Source: Schistosoma mansoni (lineage: Eukaryota; Platyhelminthes; Trematoda; Strigeidida; Schistosomatidae). Taken from it: a stretch of 64,000 nucleotides of DNA. The stretch is from assembly GCF_000237925.1 (NCBI RefSeq), contig NC_031497.1:4705295-4769294 (forward strand). The letters run 5' to 3'. A program made the translations under genes and the position numbers. Positions 63,401 through 64,000 of the stretch are shown here, one piece after another (within the stretch, counting starts at the first letter, position 1; the number at the start of each line of letters is the position of its first letter). A model generated the notes under the pieces. It made no database searches. It had not been told where the DNA came from and saw only the letters and a program-made list of their open reading frames with translations.

Positions 63401-64000
63401 TGTGCTAATAAGGAGTAGGAATTTATGTCGACTGAACATTTGTCCTAGGTCCTACATTGTTAATGGTTAATAGACGGTCACAAGATTATACGCAAGACAT
63501 CTCTCTCATAGAAATCGTAATATTATTCGGTCACTCAGTCTAATTTGAACAGTCTATGCTTAGAACTTTATGATATAATATTATTCTCACCCGACGTGAC
63601 CGATAAATGATGGTTTTTTCCCACCTTCAAAATGTACAAAACTCTCCATAAAACAGTCCAATTTGCAATTATGTTACAAATATATTCTATTATATATACC
63701 CGTTATCCGTTCAATAAGCATTGAAACAAAGATATATTGAGCGTAATAATATGGAGATTATTATATCTTCTTGTTAAACTCATCGTTTGTTCTTAGTTAA
63801 ATAACTAGTGAAAACCAGGAACCATATGGAAGTTGTTTTGTACTAGAATGTAAGTCATTATTAGTGTGTATTCAAGGCCCTACAAGAGATTGAAACTCTA
63901 AACCATTAAATTACTCAGATGGCATCCAGTCGTTCATATGTTTAAGTTTAATCGGTTTGCAATATTCGGTAACCCTAACTGCTTTAGATTCGATGGTTGC
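60416..64000. other. AT-rich region, no gene recognised
   Basis: Only simple-sequence patches (ATC repeat near 62114-62130) and short chance frames. The last frame (63049-63234) ends in a short tetratricopeptide-like phrase, which is weighed under rejected items. Confidence 0.5.

Overview
The window is nuclear DNA of a parasitic flatworm, most likely a Schistosoma species. The evidence is: AT-rich introns split by GT-AG sites; genes whose 5' introns are only 26-48 nt; hammerhead-bearing SINEs of the Sm-alpha type; and decayed RTE/SR2-like and CR1-like LINEs of the kind that fill schistosome genomes. The species cannot be fixed from this sequence.

Layout: 1-5.3 kb is intergenic or intronic, with a 200-nt assembly gap and a cluster of LINE and SINE pieces. 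The C-terminal part of a GATA-family transcription factor (+) spans 5341-10346 in three exons. 10.4-15.8 kb is non-genic and holds a decayed SR2-like LINE (-). From 15859 to about 39.5 kb (possibly 40.05 kb) lies a complete PDS5 cohesin-regulator gene (+): 23 exons whose lengths and phases close to exactly 1710 codons. Its introns contain a sense LINE, a tiny LINE-tail insertion, a SINE and a possible solo LTR. A complete EMC3 gene (-, 40872-41745, five exons) faces PDS5 tail to tail. A lone transmembrane-coding exon (-) sits at 42802-43006. A complete protein phosphatase 1 catalytic subunit gene (+, 49352-50524, six exons) lies inside an inverted repeat made by a 278-bp duplicate of its own 3' end. 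From 51 to 61 kb I find only retroelement debris: RTE pieces, a 520-bp retroposon with a 15-bp target-site duplication, and several hammerhead SINEs. I recognise no gene from 60.5 to 64 kb.

The genes are ordinary eukaryotic housekeeping or developmental genes: cell-type transcription (GATA), sister-chromatid cohesion (PDS5), ER membrane-protein insertion (EMC3) and Ser/Thr dephosphorylation (PP1). They do not form one pathway. The most unusual content is in the repeats and gene structure: two sequence-distinct SINE families that both carry a hammerhead ribozyme core (one copy with every core base kept), a nearly perfect inverted copy of the PP1 3' end, a very short-intron 5' half in PDS5, and a PDS5 in which the WAPL/sororin-binding APDAP motif has diverged. 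All exon boundaries were read by eye from splice sites, phase and homology remembered from the families; no search or alignment program was run.
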